DNA from: Geomicrobium sediminis
Lineage (GTDB): Bacteria; Bacillota; Bacilli; Bacillales; Marinococcaceae
Assembly (NCBI RefSeq): GCF_016908595.1
Contig: NZ_JAFBEC010000001.1
Coordinates: forward strand, 1 to 64,000
DNA length: 64,000 nt
Reading direction: 5' to 3'
Shown here: piece after piece, positions 1 through 9,202 of the stretch
How positions within the stretch are numbered: position 1 is the first letter of the stretch
Layout: every line of letters starts with the position of its first letter
Made by a program: the position numbers and the translations under genes
The notes under the pieces: generated by a model
Databases searched by the model: none
The model's input: only the letters and a program-made list of their open reading frames with translations
What the model was told of the DNA's origin: nothing

Positions 1-2
1 CT

Positions 3-686
3 GGCGCTATTGGCGCGACGGGCGCTACTGGACCACCTGGCACAGGGGCTACTGGACCCGCTGGGGCTACGGGCGCTACGGGTGAGGCTGGCGCTGTTGG
101 TGCTACAGGTCCGGAGGGACCAGAAGGACCACAAGGGATTGAAGGCCCCGAAGGACCAGAAGGGCCTGCAGGTGGTGAGGGCGCAACTGGAGCTACAGGT
201 GCTACAGGGACAGGAGCAACTGGACCACCTGGACCAACTGGACCTGGCGGCGGTGGTTCAACAGTTGAATCAGCCTTCGGAGCTTCAGTCCTTGGGCAAA
301 CCATAACACTTGAAGGTGAACCTGGTGCAATCATCCCTGTTCCTGACTTTCAATTAACGAGCCCGAATATTATTGCAGCTGATGATGGTTTTACCGTTCT
401 TGAACCGGGTCGTTACAGAGTTTCCTATGCTCTTTTATTGCTCACATCAAGAGTTATTTCTACGAGGGTATTGTTAAACGGTGTTCCTATTGAACCATCA
501 GCACTAAATCGCAATTTGAGTGGTTCGTACACTGATTATAATAATGAAGTTCTAATCGATCTTGTTGCAGGAGATAACTTGCAATTAGCCGCCGTTGGTC
601 CAGAAGGTACAACAATCACACTTGAAGCAGGAACAACAGATGCAACCTTACAAGTCATTGGTTTAGATGTACCAGGTATTCTGTAA
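3..686 (+). CDS. BclA-like collagen-repeat exosporium protein, 3' part
   Basis: The frame is open from the left edge, so the N-terminus is outside the window. Residues 1 to about 84 are Gly-X-Y triplets rich in GAT, GPP, GPE and GPT, as in Bacillaceae spore-surface glycoproteins whose threonines carry sugars. After a GGGGS hinge comes a globular C-terminal domain of about 140 residues with alternating beta-strand character. This resembles the TNF/C1q-like trimerisation domain of BclA, a family inference from layout. Overlapping open frames in this GC-rich repeat (for example 10-306) are shadows. A strong terminator follows directly. Confidence 0.88.
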   Translation, partial: GAIGATGATGPPGTGATGPAGATGATGEAGAVGATGPEGPEGPQGIEGPEGPEGPAGGEGATGATGATGTGATGPPGPTGPGGGGSTVESAFGASVLGQTITLEGEPGAIIPVPDFQLTSPNIIAADDGFTVLEPGRYRVSYALLLLTSRVISTRVLLNGVPIEPSALNRNLSGSYTDYNNEVLIDLVAGDNLQLAAVGPEGTTITLEAGTTDATLQVIGLDVPGIL

Positions 687-701
687 AACGATTTTTATTC
701 C

Positions 702-738
702 AAGAGCCATTCATGATGTTTCATGGATGGCTCTTTTT
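702..738 (+). terminator. Intrinsic terminator of the collagen-like gene
   Basis: A 15-bp stem with one mismatch (AAGAGCCATTCATGA against TCATGGATGGCTCTT), loop TGTT, then a T tract. It starts 16 nt after the stop codon. Confidence 0.9.
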
Positions 739-828
739 GCTTACATTAACTTATTACGATGCTGCACCTAGCATCGAATACCCTATCAACATTAGTAAAT
801 GTTAGTTATTCAGAACATAATCCGGTGA

Positions 829-1473
829 TCAAACCGGCGGAATGTACAAATTCAAGAATACCGGAACGGTCAAGATACCGATGTTTACGAGTGCATGAGA
901 GGCGATCGCAAAACGTAAGCTTCCTGTTTTTATGTAGATGAGTGACCATACGACTCCCAAGATTGGAAGATAGAGAAGAACGTGAACGTGTTGATTTGCA
1001 ATTGAGAATACGCCCCACATGAGTGGATGACTCAGAACGAAGAACACCGTTGTGTAAGCAATACTTGCCCAATTGGGAAACCTCTTCATTGCCGCATCCA
1101 ACAATAACCCTCTCCAGTAGAGCTCTTCAAAAACTGGATTAATCATCGCGAACAGAAGCCATAAACCGATGATCCACGGATCATTTAACACGTGTAGATT
1201 CATGAGTAAGACAGTGAATGGAAACAACCCTACAACCCAGCCTAGACTTACGATTCCTTTCGATGGTCTTGATTTGCCAAGCCAGCTTTTCACTTTTTTG
1301 TTTCCTTTAAATCGATAGATGCAATAGCCAAGCAACGACCAATACACGATCGCCAGCGGTACCCATGCCCACTCATTAATAAATGATGAGAACAACGTTG
1401 CCACTACAAAGCCAATTGCAATAATGATGATCGGAGATAGTAGAATCCACGTCGTTTTAGCACGGCTTGCCAT
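829..1473 (-). CDS. CPBP-family intramembrane metalloprotease
   Basis: A 214-residue protein with about seven hydrophobic segments. The EELYWRG motif around residue 116 is the EExxxR signature of CPBP (CAAX-processing and bacteriocin-processing) membrane proteases. Later FFVLSH and ASHALVN segments supply the conserved histidines. Family members cleave prenylated, pheromone or bacteriocin substrates in the membrane; the substrate here is unknown. The start ATG lies 2 nt after the reconstructed stop of the upstream TetR pseudogene, with GGTGGAGAG as ribosome site inside that gene's end. The two were probably translationally coupled and the TetR protein was probably its regulator. Confidence 0.85.
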   Translation of the reverse strand: MASRAKTTWILLSPIIIIAIGFVVATLFSSFINEWAWVPLAIVYWSLLGYCIYRFKGNKKVKSWLGKSRPSKGIVSLGWVVGLFPFTVLLMNLHVLNDPWIIGLWLLFAMINPVFEELYWRGLLLDAAMKRFPNWASIAYTTVFFVLSHPLMWGVFSIANQHVHVLLYLPILGVVWSLIYIKTGSLRFAIASHALVNIGILTVPVFLNLYIPPV

Positions 1474-1475
1474 CT

Positions 1476-2061
1476 TTACTCTCCACCCTTACTCGTAAAC
1501 AAGCGAAGAATTAGTGATGCTTCCGGTATTGGGCATTCTGCCCATTGCAATTTATTGATCGCTAACCCTTGGATCATTGCATAATAAGCAACCGCGAGCT
1601 GCACCGGGAATCATCTACAATTTCTCCTTGTTCTTGACCGGCCATAATTATCGGTAAGATCGCCTTGACTGGCGAATTCTGTTCATCTCTTAATAAGTTT
1701 GTCACGTCGTCTGGTACTGCGTCTGATGTGCTCGCTTGAATCTTAATCACGAACAAATACAATTCATTGCCACGTGCAATGGAACGCAAAATCTCTTCTG
1801 TCATTTCCGATAACTTTTCTAGAGGTGTACCTTCCACTTGCGTCGCCTTCGTAATGCTTCCCATCGACCTTTCAATTGCTTTCTTGACAAGTTCAAAAAA
1901 CAGATGTTCTTTCGAATTAAAATAATGATAAACCAAACCGTGACTGAGCTTTGCTTCCTTTGCTATTTCACTAATTTTCGTCCCAGCTATTCCTCTCCTT
2001 GCAAAGATAATGCTCGCCTTGCATCTCGTATCTCACGATTTTGATGTTCGTCCCTTGGCAT
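1476..2061 (-). pseudogene. TetR/AcrR-family regulator broken by two frameshifts
   Basis: Three frames join into one TetR-like protein of about 195 residues. The start ATG at 2061 has a GAGGTG site. The first frame runs to about 2010. Then IIFARRGIAGTKISEIAKEA and LSHGLVYHYFNSKEHLF (the helix-turn-helix) follow in a second frame. Near 1608-1610 the reading moves again to PVQLAVAYYAMIQGLAI and ends at 1476. Total length is 586 nt, so two single-base losses restore a 588-nt frame. The longest open piece (1574-1936) lacks half the DNA-binding domain and the normal C-terminus. Either a real pseudogene or sequencing indels. Confidence 0.8.
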
Positions 2062-2156
2062 GTTACACCTCTAGTTTTTGATTGATTAATTAGTCAATAT
2101 AAAGATACAGAAAATACCCATTAATCATAAGAACTTTTTGAAAATAAAAATATACG

Positions 2157-3191
2157 CTATTGAACGCCGCTTTCCAAGATTGAGAACGTCTTGTTCTTTG
2201 TATCGATTTCAGCCAACGCACCGTAAGGCAAGACAAACTTAGGTTCTGTATGACCAAAGTTTGCATTATACAAGATTGGAGTTGACTGTAATTGCTGTTC
2301 TTTCATAACACTACGAATGATTTCTTTGTATTCCTCAAAATACGCTTCATCTTGCGGCTTCCCAAAGATGATTCCGTTAATTCTATGAAGAATATCTTGC
2401 GCGGCATAGTTTCTAAGCCAACTTCTAATCAGCCTCGGCTCTGGTTTTTCCTCAGAAGTTTCAAAGAATAAGATTCGATTATTCCAATACTCCTCATCCG
2501 GCCACAAGAGGGTTCCTTTCGCAAGTTCTAGCGCCTCTATGCTCCCACCAAAGAGGCGGCCACTGACGACTCCATCTCCTTGTAGCACTTCAATTCCATC
2601 GTTTACTTGAGTCGAACGACGTTGATGCTTCGTCTCTTCCTCTTCCCACGGCAAATACTCACTCGTCCACTCTGTGGCAGGCTTTACTTCTCCAATTACT
2701 TCGCTCGAAAACAATGTCCTCTTGATCATCTCAATGGTATATGGAAACATTTCTACGTTTTCTGCGAAGTCCGTTAATACAGCAGGACCGTAAAACGAAG
2801 AAAGACCTGCTTTATGACAGAATAAGTGACTAATTGTTACATCAGAATAGCCAAGAAGAACCTTTGGATTGTTACGGATTACGTCAAAATCAATATGTGG
2901 CAGTAAACGAATGCTATCGTCTCCACCGATGTTTGCAATGATTGCTTTTATGCTCGGATCCTTAAATGCACACATTAGATCGGCTGCACGTGCTTCGGGA
3001 TGATCATACAAGTCGACTGCACGTTTTAAACTGTTCGGCATCGGAACCACTACTAGACCAAACACCGATTCTAAACGCTCCACACCTTGCTTGTAACGCC
3101 AGTGTAGATCAGGTTCTCCTGCTCCCCCATAAGACGGACTAATTGTTGCAACCTTATCTCCACGTTGTAGCTTTTTTGGTTTGGTTAGCAT
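2157..3191 (-). CDS. LD-carboxypeptidase, peptidase family S66
   Basis: A 344-residue cytoplasmic serine peptidase of the S66 family (LdcA/MccF type). Members remove the terminal D-Ala from murein tetrapeptides during recycling, or cleave microcin C-like nucleotides. The N-terminal domain has ISPSYGG; the nucleophile is Ser116 in LLGYSDVT; a Glu region (FFETSEEKPEP) and the His in FGHTEP complete the triad. An upstream ATG at 3317 would add 42 unrelated residues. I chose 3191 because it begins the conserved domain and has an AAGGGTG site 8 nt upstream. Specificity between murein recycling and microcin immunity cannot be read here. Confidence 0.85.
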   Translation of the reverse strand: MLTKPKKLQRGDKVATISPSYGGAGEPDLHWRYKQGVERLESVFGLVVVPMPNSLKRAVDLYDHPEARAADLMCAFKDPSIKAIIANIGGDDSIRLLPHIDFDVIRNNPKVLLGYSDVTISHLFCHKAGLSSFYGPAVLTDFAENVEMFPYTIEMIKRTLFSSEVIGEVKPATEWTSEYLPWEEEETKHQRRSTQVNDGIEVLQGDGVVSGRLFGGSIEALELAKGTLLWPDEEYWNNRILFFETSEEKPEPRLIRSWLRNYAAQDILHRINGIIFGKPQDEAYFEEYKEIIRSVMKEQQLQSTPILYNANFGHTEPKFVLPYGALAEIDTKNKTFSILESGVQ

Positions 3192-3399
3192 CTCAAACAC
3201 CCTTCCCACTAGTTTGACTGTGCGGTTTAAGAACATCGTTATGAAAATATGAAATAAATACCTACTTTGACTAGTCTTTACTTCTAGTTTTTCCTCAATA
3301 ACGCACGAAATCAACATGGAACCCTTACTACGTCAATACGATTATCCAGAAATCCTTTTTCGTGCATCTCTCTGAACAATTTAGAAAGGGTATGATAAA

Positions 3400-5250
3400 A
3401 TGTCTAAATTAAAGAACTATTCGATCTTAATTGGAGGTTTACTTCTCATGACAACACCTGTTCAAGCAACTAGTTCAAGTGACGGTCTCCCACCTGCAGA
3501 TACTCCCCCTGCTGCGGGTCAAAAGCCTGATGCAACCATTCCCTTTTCTTATCAGCCTTACTTTGGACAAAGTATGGAGCAACCTGATCATATTAAATCG
3601 CTCTACCCCGACCCAGATGTTGCATTCACTACACCTGGTTTTGCACCTGAGAAAGAAAACTTTACGACAACTGAAGAAATGATGAGCTTTCTTCATGAAC
3701 TAGATACAGAAAGTGATCGCCTCCAACTAGAGAACATCGGTTATTCACAAGAAAACCGAGAAATTCCTTTACTTATTTTCACAGAAGATGGAGGGGCGAT
3801 TGATGAAACGAAGAATAAACCTACCGTATGGCTGGAAGCCCAAGTTCACGGTAGTGAGCCCGGTGCCGGTGAAGCTGCCTTAGTTGCCGCTCAAAAACTT
3901 GCTCTAGAAGAGATCGGTGACGAATTGTTAGCTAACATCAACGTCATCATTATTCCTCGTGTCAATCCTGATGGTTCGCATTACTTCCAATTTGGAAGTG
4001 CGAGGGGTCCTTGGATTAACCGTGATCATATGAAGTTAGACCTTCCTGAAACGAGAGCAATGAACAAAGCGTTGCAACGATTCAAGCCAGAAGTTGTCCT
4101 AACCTCACATGAATATGGACACCGAAACTGGGATGCTTTTAAAGAATTTGGCAATGAAGGCGGCGGTCCATACCACGACATCTTACTCGCTAAAGGCTAT
4201 AACCTTAATGTACCCGAAGAGATTCGTCAAATGGCTGACGACCTTTTCATCCAAAACGCGTTTGACCAATTAGAAGATGCTGGTTATTCAACCGATACGT
4301 ACGTATCTTTTCCTGAAGACTATGACCCTGACACAGAATCAATCACTGTCTCGGAGGGTAATGGTTCACCTCGTTTTGAAAAAGAGATAGCCGCTTTACT
4401 TCCGAGCTTTACGTTTTTATTAGAAGGACGTGGCGATCGCTTTGGCCGTGAAAGCTTCGCAAGACGTGTTCATTCTCATTACTTGGCCATTGAAAGCTTT
4501 TTGCAAACGACTGCAGAGCATTCTGACGATATATCTTCCATGATACACGACGCACGTGAGCAATTGGTTGAAAACGGAAAGACTGTTGACCCTTCTGACA
4601 CTATTGTCATTCGTAGTGAGGCAACGGAACTGGATCGTCCATTGGAAATATTGGACATCGAAACGGGGGATGTTGTAGAAGTACCAACGACTTATTTGAG
4701 TGCAACAGAGGCTTTACCGACACTAGAAAGAGTCCTTCCTAGAGCATACCTTTTGCCACCTTCTCACCAGCATATCGCTGATAAATTACGCATACATGGC
4801 GTTGAAGTAAAAGCACTTAATGAACAAGTTGAATTAGCTGTTGAGCGGTATGAAGTCGTCGAGCAAACCATCGGAGAACAAGTACAAGAAGGTCACATTA
4901 CGAATCACGTTGAAACTGAAATAGAAACGGCCACGCGAATCTTTCCGGCTGGTAGCCTCGTCTTCGAAATGGATCAGACCGCAGCAACTGTCATAGCGTT
5001 AGCGTTGGAACCTGAATCTGAAGACAGCTACGTTACGTATAATTTCATCCCAGTTAATCAAGGTGATGAAATCCCAGTCTATCGTTATATGGATAACGAT
5101 CGTCTAGATTCGAGCCCGATTTCAGACGAATCGAGCAATCAACCTGAGGAAGCTTCATCGATTAGTCTCGTTATTCTCATCAGCTCCATTGGTGCTGTAC
5201 TCGCCGGTATCACCGCCCTGTTCTACAGAAGAGCCCGTAAAAAATCTTAA
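3400..5250 (+). CDS. Secreted, membrane-anchored M14 zinc carboxypeptidase
   Basis: A 616-residue exported protein with a signal peptide at residues 1-24 and a Pro-rich acidic linker. The M14 domain at about 90-370 has zinc ligands His150 and Glu153 (HGSEPGAGE) and His237 (TSHEYGH), plus RVNPDGS and a catalytic-Glu region FLLEGRGDRFG. A roughly 200-residue acidic C-terminal domain is followed by a membrane helix (about 588-609) and a basic tail, so the enzyme should sit on the outer face of the membrane. AGAAAGGG precedes the ATG. It is a single gene ending at a shared convergent terminator. Substrate unknown: peptides or cell-wall peptides. Confidence 0.87.
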   Translation: MSKLKNYSILIGGLLLMTTPVQATSSSDGLPPADTPPAAGQKPDATIPFSYQPYFGQSMEQPDHIKSLYPDPDVAFTTPGFAPEKENFTTTEEMMSFLHELDTESDRLQLENIGYSQENREIPLLIFTEDGGAIDETKNKPTVWLEAQVHGSEPGAGEAALVAAQKLALEEIGDELLANINVIIIPRVNPDGSHYFQFGSARGPWINRDHMKLDLPETRAMNKALQRFKPEVVLTSHEYGHRNWDAFKEFGNEGGGPYHDILLAKGYNLNVPEEIRQMADDLFIQNAFDQLEDAGYSTDTYVSFPEDYDPDTESITVSEGNGSPRFEKEIAALLPSFTFLLEGRGDRFGRESFARRVHSHYLAIESFLQTTAEHSDDISSMIHDAREQLVENGKTVDPSDTIVIRSEATELDRPLEILDIETGDVVEVPTTYLSATEALPTLERVLPRAYLLPPSHQHIADKLRIHGVEVKALNEQVELAVERYEVVEQTIGEQVQEGHITNHVETEIETATRIFPAGSLVFEMDQTAATVIALALEPESEDSYVTYNFIPVNQGDEIPVYRYMDNDRLDSSPISDESSNQPEEASSISLVILISSIGAVLAGITALFYRRARKKS

Positions 5251-5256
5251 TCCATA

Positions 5257-5290
5257 AAAAAACGAGGAGTAGTACCCCTCCTCGTTTTTT
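5257..5290. terminator. Bidirectional terminator between the M14 gene and the acyl-CoA dehydrogenase gene
   Basis: Stem AACGAGGAG / CTCCTCGTT with A and T runs on both sides serves the two convergent genes. It overlaps the minus-strand stop codon. Confidence 0.9.
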
Positions 5291-7064
5291 ACATCGTAAC
5301 GGCTTGCTTTAATACATATCGACCATATCCCTCAACATCTTCTAAAAAAATCGGTTGCCATAACAGCATCCGTTTACTGACCGCTGCCGTACTGCGTGCA
5401 TCTTGAATGGATCGCGGCTCATGAGAGAGATACCTTCGATAATACTGGAAGAACACATACAATTTTCGGTATGATTTGCTTTCCTTTAATTCAACAGCTG
5501 CTTCTTCTAGGAACCGAACGAGTACAGTCGTGTGGTACAACAACTCAAGAAAATGGCGAGCAAATGCATCGACATCTCTGTCTGTTGATTTCACCACATC
5601 TTGCATAACCGATTCAACGTGGGTAATCTGTGCATCCACAGCACTTTGCGCCATTGTGAATAGTTCACTACTCTCAGAAAGGGACGTTAATGTTTGACGA
5701 AGTCTCGATAAAAGAACCTCACCTGCTTGTTCTTTACGCATCGCCCGGATCACATCTAATGCAACGATATTCGTCGTTCCTTCCCAAATCGATCCTAAAT
5801 GAGCATCTCGAACGAGGCGTGGATTAACCCATTCTTCAATATAGCCATTCCCACCTCGAACTTCCATCGCCTCGGCGCTCACGTAGCGGGCTCGCTTACA
5901 AATGTACCCTTTTAGAATCGGGGTTAGAATTCGCATCATCTCTTTTGCACCTTCGACGTTTTGGTCGTTTTCATCGAATTGATGAGCGGTGTACAAGATC
6001 ATTGCTTGGGCTGCTTCCACATCTAGTTGCATTTCCACGAGGTTCTCTTGCATCATCGGTAAGTCGATGAGCTTGCCTCCAAACGCTTCTCGCTCTTTAG
6101 CGGTTTCGATCGCTTCCAGGAAACTTCTTCTCATGATACCCGTAGACCGAACCGCATTGGACAATCGTGATGCGTTCACCATCGACATCATCTGTTTGAA
6201 GCCGTTTTCGATACTCCCGACGACGTAACCGATCGCTCCGTGGAAGTTTATTTCACCACTCGCCATGTCTTTCGTGCCTAATTTATCTTTTAATCTTAGA
6301 ATTGTGTAGTGATTATGAGTGCCGTCTTCCAAATATTTAGGCACGAGAAACATCGCTAACCCTTTTGAACCTTCTGGAGCACCCTCTGGTCGTGCTAACA
6401 CGAGCGCAACATCGCCTGAAACGTTTGAACAAAACCACTTGTCTCCATAGATTTCAAAGTGATCTCCTTTCAGCTTCGCACTTACCGTATTCTCGCCTAC
6501 GTCTGAACCGCCATGCTTTTCGGTCATGAACTGACCTGCAGTGAACAAGTCATCCATCGACGTACTCGTAAGCCTAGGAACGTACTTCTCTTTCATTTCT
6601 TTATTTGCATAGTTGGTAAGCACCGTCGCCGCTGCATCGGTCATACTCATCGGACAACACAGGCCAAACTCTCCTTGGGCAAACAGTGTCCAGAGCGCAT
6701 ATTTCTCGATTTTCTTGAATGGTTGATTCCGCCCCATCACGCCTGCTCGATGGGTCATCGCTGACATCCCAAATTGGCTATAGCCGATCCGCTCCAATTC
6801 AAGGTACGCGGGGTGGTAGCTCACCTCATTGACACGCTCTCCTCTACGATTGTACGTTTGAAGAACAGGTGGATGTTTGTCAGCGACGGAAGCCAACGGA
6901 TCAATCTCTTCACTCGCAACACGACCTAATTGTTGTAGAAGAGGTTCTAATTGCTCAAAAGAATCAACATCTACATACTGACGTAACAAAAATGACAAGT
7001 TCTGATCTGCTTCATAATAATTAATTCCCAATGTATCAGGTAATTGAGTAGACGGGTTCATCAT
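5289..7064 (-). CDS. Acyl-CoA dehydrogenase, long form
   Basis: A 591-residue FAD enzyme catalysing alpha-beta oxidation of acyl-CoA. The FAD-binding middle domain has FTAGQFMTEKHGGSDVG and WFCSNVSGD. The helical C-terminal domain carries REAFGGKLIDLPMMQ and the catalytic-base region SIWEGTTNI, where the family Glu sits. An extra C-terminal helical part of about 150 residues makes it longer than the usual 380-residue enzymes. The start has AAGGAGG 7 nt upstream. It is the last gene of a four-gene operon (transporter, CoA ligase, dehydrogenase), which points to degradation of an imported carboxylic acid. Confidence 0.9.
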   Translation of the reverse strand: MMNPSTQLPDTLGINYYEADQNLSFLLRQYVDVDSFEQLEPLLQQLGRVASEEIDPLASVADKHPPVLQTYNRRGERVNEVSYHPAYLELERIGYSQFGMSAMTHRAGVMGRNQPFKKIEKYALWTLFAQGEFGLCCPMSMTDAAATVLTNYANKEMKEKYVPRLTSTSMDDLFTAGQFMTEKHGGSDVGENTVSAKLKGDHFEIYGDKWFCSNVSGDVALVLARPEGAPEGSKGLAMFLVPKYLEDGTHNHYTILRLKDKLGTKDMASGEINFHGAIGYVVGSIENGFKQMMSMVNASRLSNAVRSTGIMRRSFLEAIETAKEREAFGGKLIDLPMMQENLVEMQLDVEAAQAMILYTAHQFDENDQNVEGAKEMMRILTPILKGYICKRARYVSAEAMEVRGGNGYIEEWVNPRLVRDAHLGSIWEGTTNIVALDVIRAMRKEQAGEVLLSRLRQTLTSLSESSELFTMAQSAVDAQITHVESVMQDVVKSTDRDVDAFARHFLELLYHTTVLVRFLEEAAVELKESKSYRKLYVFFQYYRRYLSHEPRSIQDARSTAAVSKRMLLWQPIFLEDVEGYGRYVLKQAVTM

Positions 7065-7079
7065 ACACGTACCTCCTTA

Positions 7080-9191
7080 TTATGAATGGACACGATCGAC
7101 CTCTCTCCAAACGATAATCGCATCTAACGCTTGCAAGCCTTGTTCACGAACGAAGACTGGATTAAGATCCATCTCTTGAATACGATCTTGATTCGCAGCT
7201 GCAAATTGTGAGAGCTTAACAATGGCATCGGCTAACGCATCGACATCATACCCTTGGTGACCACGTACACCTTTTAAGATCGCAGCGGACTGTAACTCAT
7301 CAATCATCTGATAAGCACTACGTTTTGAGACAGGCGCATGTCGCATTGCATAATCTTTGAACACTTCAATGTAAATCCCACCAAGACCACAGACAATAAA
7401 TGGTCCAAAATCAACGTCATGTTGAATGCCAATGAACATTTCCACTGATTTCTCTTGCATCATCTCTTCTACGAGAATGCCCTCAACAGAAGCGGATGGA
7501 TGGTGCTTTGCAACATTTTGAACGATACGATCATAGCTTTCACGAAGTTGCGTACTGTTCTCAATTCCGAGTTCTACGCCTCCTACATCCGATTTGTGCA
7601 AAATATCATCCGAAATGACTTTCGCGACGACTGGATACGCCAGTTCATTCGATACGTTGGTTAATTGTTCTTGCCCAGTGACTAAAATGCCTTTTGGCAC
7701 TTCAATGCCGAGATCTTTAACTGTTTGTTTGGCGATGACTTCTGTCCAAATTGCTTCACTCGCGTTGACTTTAAATGACGGTTGAACGTTCAACTCTTCA
7801 AGTGTCGTCGTCGTAAACGTTGAGAGCTTCTCAACCGCGTACATCGTTTTGTATGATGTAACGTACACAGGCACATTAGCGCTTTCAAGCGCCTTCCGAC
7901 CTGCACCTGTTAGCTCCTCAGAACCAGTCACGGTAACAACAATTGGTTTTTCTGTTTGCTGGTCTATCTCTACAATTCGCTCGCACACTTTTTTACCGAG
8001 TTCGCCGCCAAATGTTGTCTGTACGACGATAGCATCCACTTCGCTTGCTTTCGCTAGCACATCCAGAGTATCTGCAATAATGTGTTGCTCTTTTAACGCT
8101 TGGGCGGTCACATCAATCGGATTAACTGCAGATCCGTAACTTGGAATGATGGATGAGATTTGCTTTAACGTACTTTCCTCTAATCGGACAAGATCCAGCC
8201 CTAGTTGCTCGCTGTAATCTGCCATCGTAATGCCTGCTGCTCCAGAGTTTGAAATGGTCGCAACCCGCTTGCCGTGCATTTGTTTTGCTCGAGAAAAGAT
8301 TTTCATTAAATCTACTAAGTCATCCACATCGTTTGCAATAACAACACCGTATTGCTTTGCAATCGTTTGGAACATTTCATCGGACCCTGTCATGGAAGCG
8401 GTATGTGACATCGCAGCTTCTTGACCAATTTCTGAGCGACCAGCTTTCATAATGAGCAGAGGCTTCTGTTTTTCTTTTGCTTTCTTGGCTAGTGTAATGA
8501 ACGCTTCACCGTTTGGAATACTCTCCAAGTAGCCAGCAACGACGTTAGTATCATTGTCATCGAGTAAATAGTCCATAATGTCGATCGTATTAATGTCCAT
8601 TTGATTGCCTGTATTAATGATGTAGGAGAACCCGATGCCTTGCTCTTGAGCGATGCCAAACAGTGAGAATCCGAGTGCCCCACTTTGCGATGCGAAACCA
8701 ACGTTTCCTGAAATGAATCCCGTTTCTGTTTCAAACGAAGTCGCAAACCCGAGTGGCAAGGAATCTTTCACATTTAGTAACCCTAAACAATTCGGTCCAA
8801 GTAACGAAAGGTTCGCTTGTTTGGCTTTCTGCTCGACTTTTTCTTGTAACGCTTTGCCTTCCTCACCGACTTCCGCAAACCCCGATCCAAACAAAATCAG
8901 TGAACGGATTTGCTTTTTCTCACATTCATCGAGAATCGAGAGGATGCGTGATGCGGACACCGCAAGTAGTGCCACATCCACTTCACCTGGGATATCTAAC
9001 ACTGAATCATAACACGTAAGATCTCCAATCGAATCATACTTCGGGTTAACCGGATAGATCTCACCAGGATAGCGGTGCTCTAGCAAATTCTTCAACGGTT
9101 TCCCACTAATCGATGAAAAGTCTTTCGACACGCCAACTATGGCTACTGATTTCGGATGAAGTAAACGTTCAATGGCTTCTGTTCTCGTCAT
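7080..9191 (-). CDS. Acyl-CoA synthetase (NDP-forming), fused alpha and beta domains
   Basis: A 703-residue enzyme converting a carboxylic acid, CoA and ATP to acyl-CoA. In order: CoA-binding Rossmann domain (IVGVSKDFSSISGKPL, about 10-130), two succinyl-CoA-ligase-like domains with the phospho-histidine motif MSHTASMTGS (about 260), and a C-terminal ATP-grasp domain (VAKVISDDILHKSDVGGVEL, about 500-690). AGGAGG lies 7 nt before the ATG; the dehydrogenase starts 15 nt after the stop. Domain content separates it from AMP-forming ligases. The acid is probably the one brought in by the adjacent TRAP system, an inference from context. Confidence 0.88.
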   Translation of the reverse strand: MTRTEAIERLLHPKSVAIVGVSKDFSSISGKPLKNLLEHRYPGEIYPVNPKYDSIGDLTCYDSVLDIPGEVDVALLAVSASRILSILDECEKKQIRSLILFGSGFAEVGEEGKALQEKVEQKAKQANLSLLGPNCLGLLNVKDSLPLGFATSFETETGFISGNVGFASQSGALGFSLFGIAQEQGIGFSYIINTGNQMDINTIDIMDYLLDDNDTNVVAGYLESIPNGEAFITLAKKAKEKQKPLLIMKAGRSEIGQEAAMSHTASMTGSDEMFQTIAKQYGVVIANDVDDLVDLMKIFSRAKQMHGKRVATISNSGAAGITMADYSEQLGLDLVRLEESTLKQISSIIPSYGSAVNPIDVTAQALKEQHIIADTLDVLAKASEVDAIVVQTTFGGELGKKVCERIVEIDQQTEKPIVVTVTGSEELTGAGRKALESANVPVYVTSYKTMYAVEKLSTFTTTTLEELNVQPSFKVNASEAIWTEVIAKQTVKDLGIEVPKGILVTGQEQLTNVSNELAYPVVAKVISDDILHKSDVGGVELGIENSTQLRESYDRIVQNVAKHHPSASVEGILVEEMMQEKSVEMFIGIQHDVDFGPFIVCGLGGIYIEVFKDYAMRHAPVSKRSAYQMIDELQSAAILKGVRGHQGYDVDALADAIVKLSQFAAANQDRIQEMDLNPVFVREQGLQALDAIIVWREVDRVHS

Positions 9192-9202
9192 TCAATCGCC
9201 TC

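Noticed and set aside
1-255. Tandem repeats at the left edge as a possible CRISPR or minisatellite
   Set aside because: Repeat unit is 9 nt coding for Gly-X-Y triplets in an open frame; no spacers.
10-306. 98-codon open frame starting [10 protein letters not shown]
   Set aside because: It is a shifted reading of the Gly-X-Y repeat; the collagen frame from position 3 is open through to 686 and matches a known protein class.
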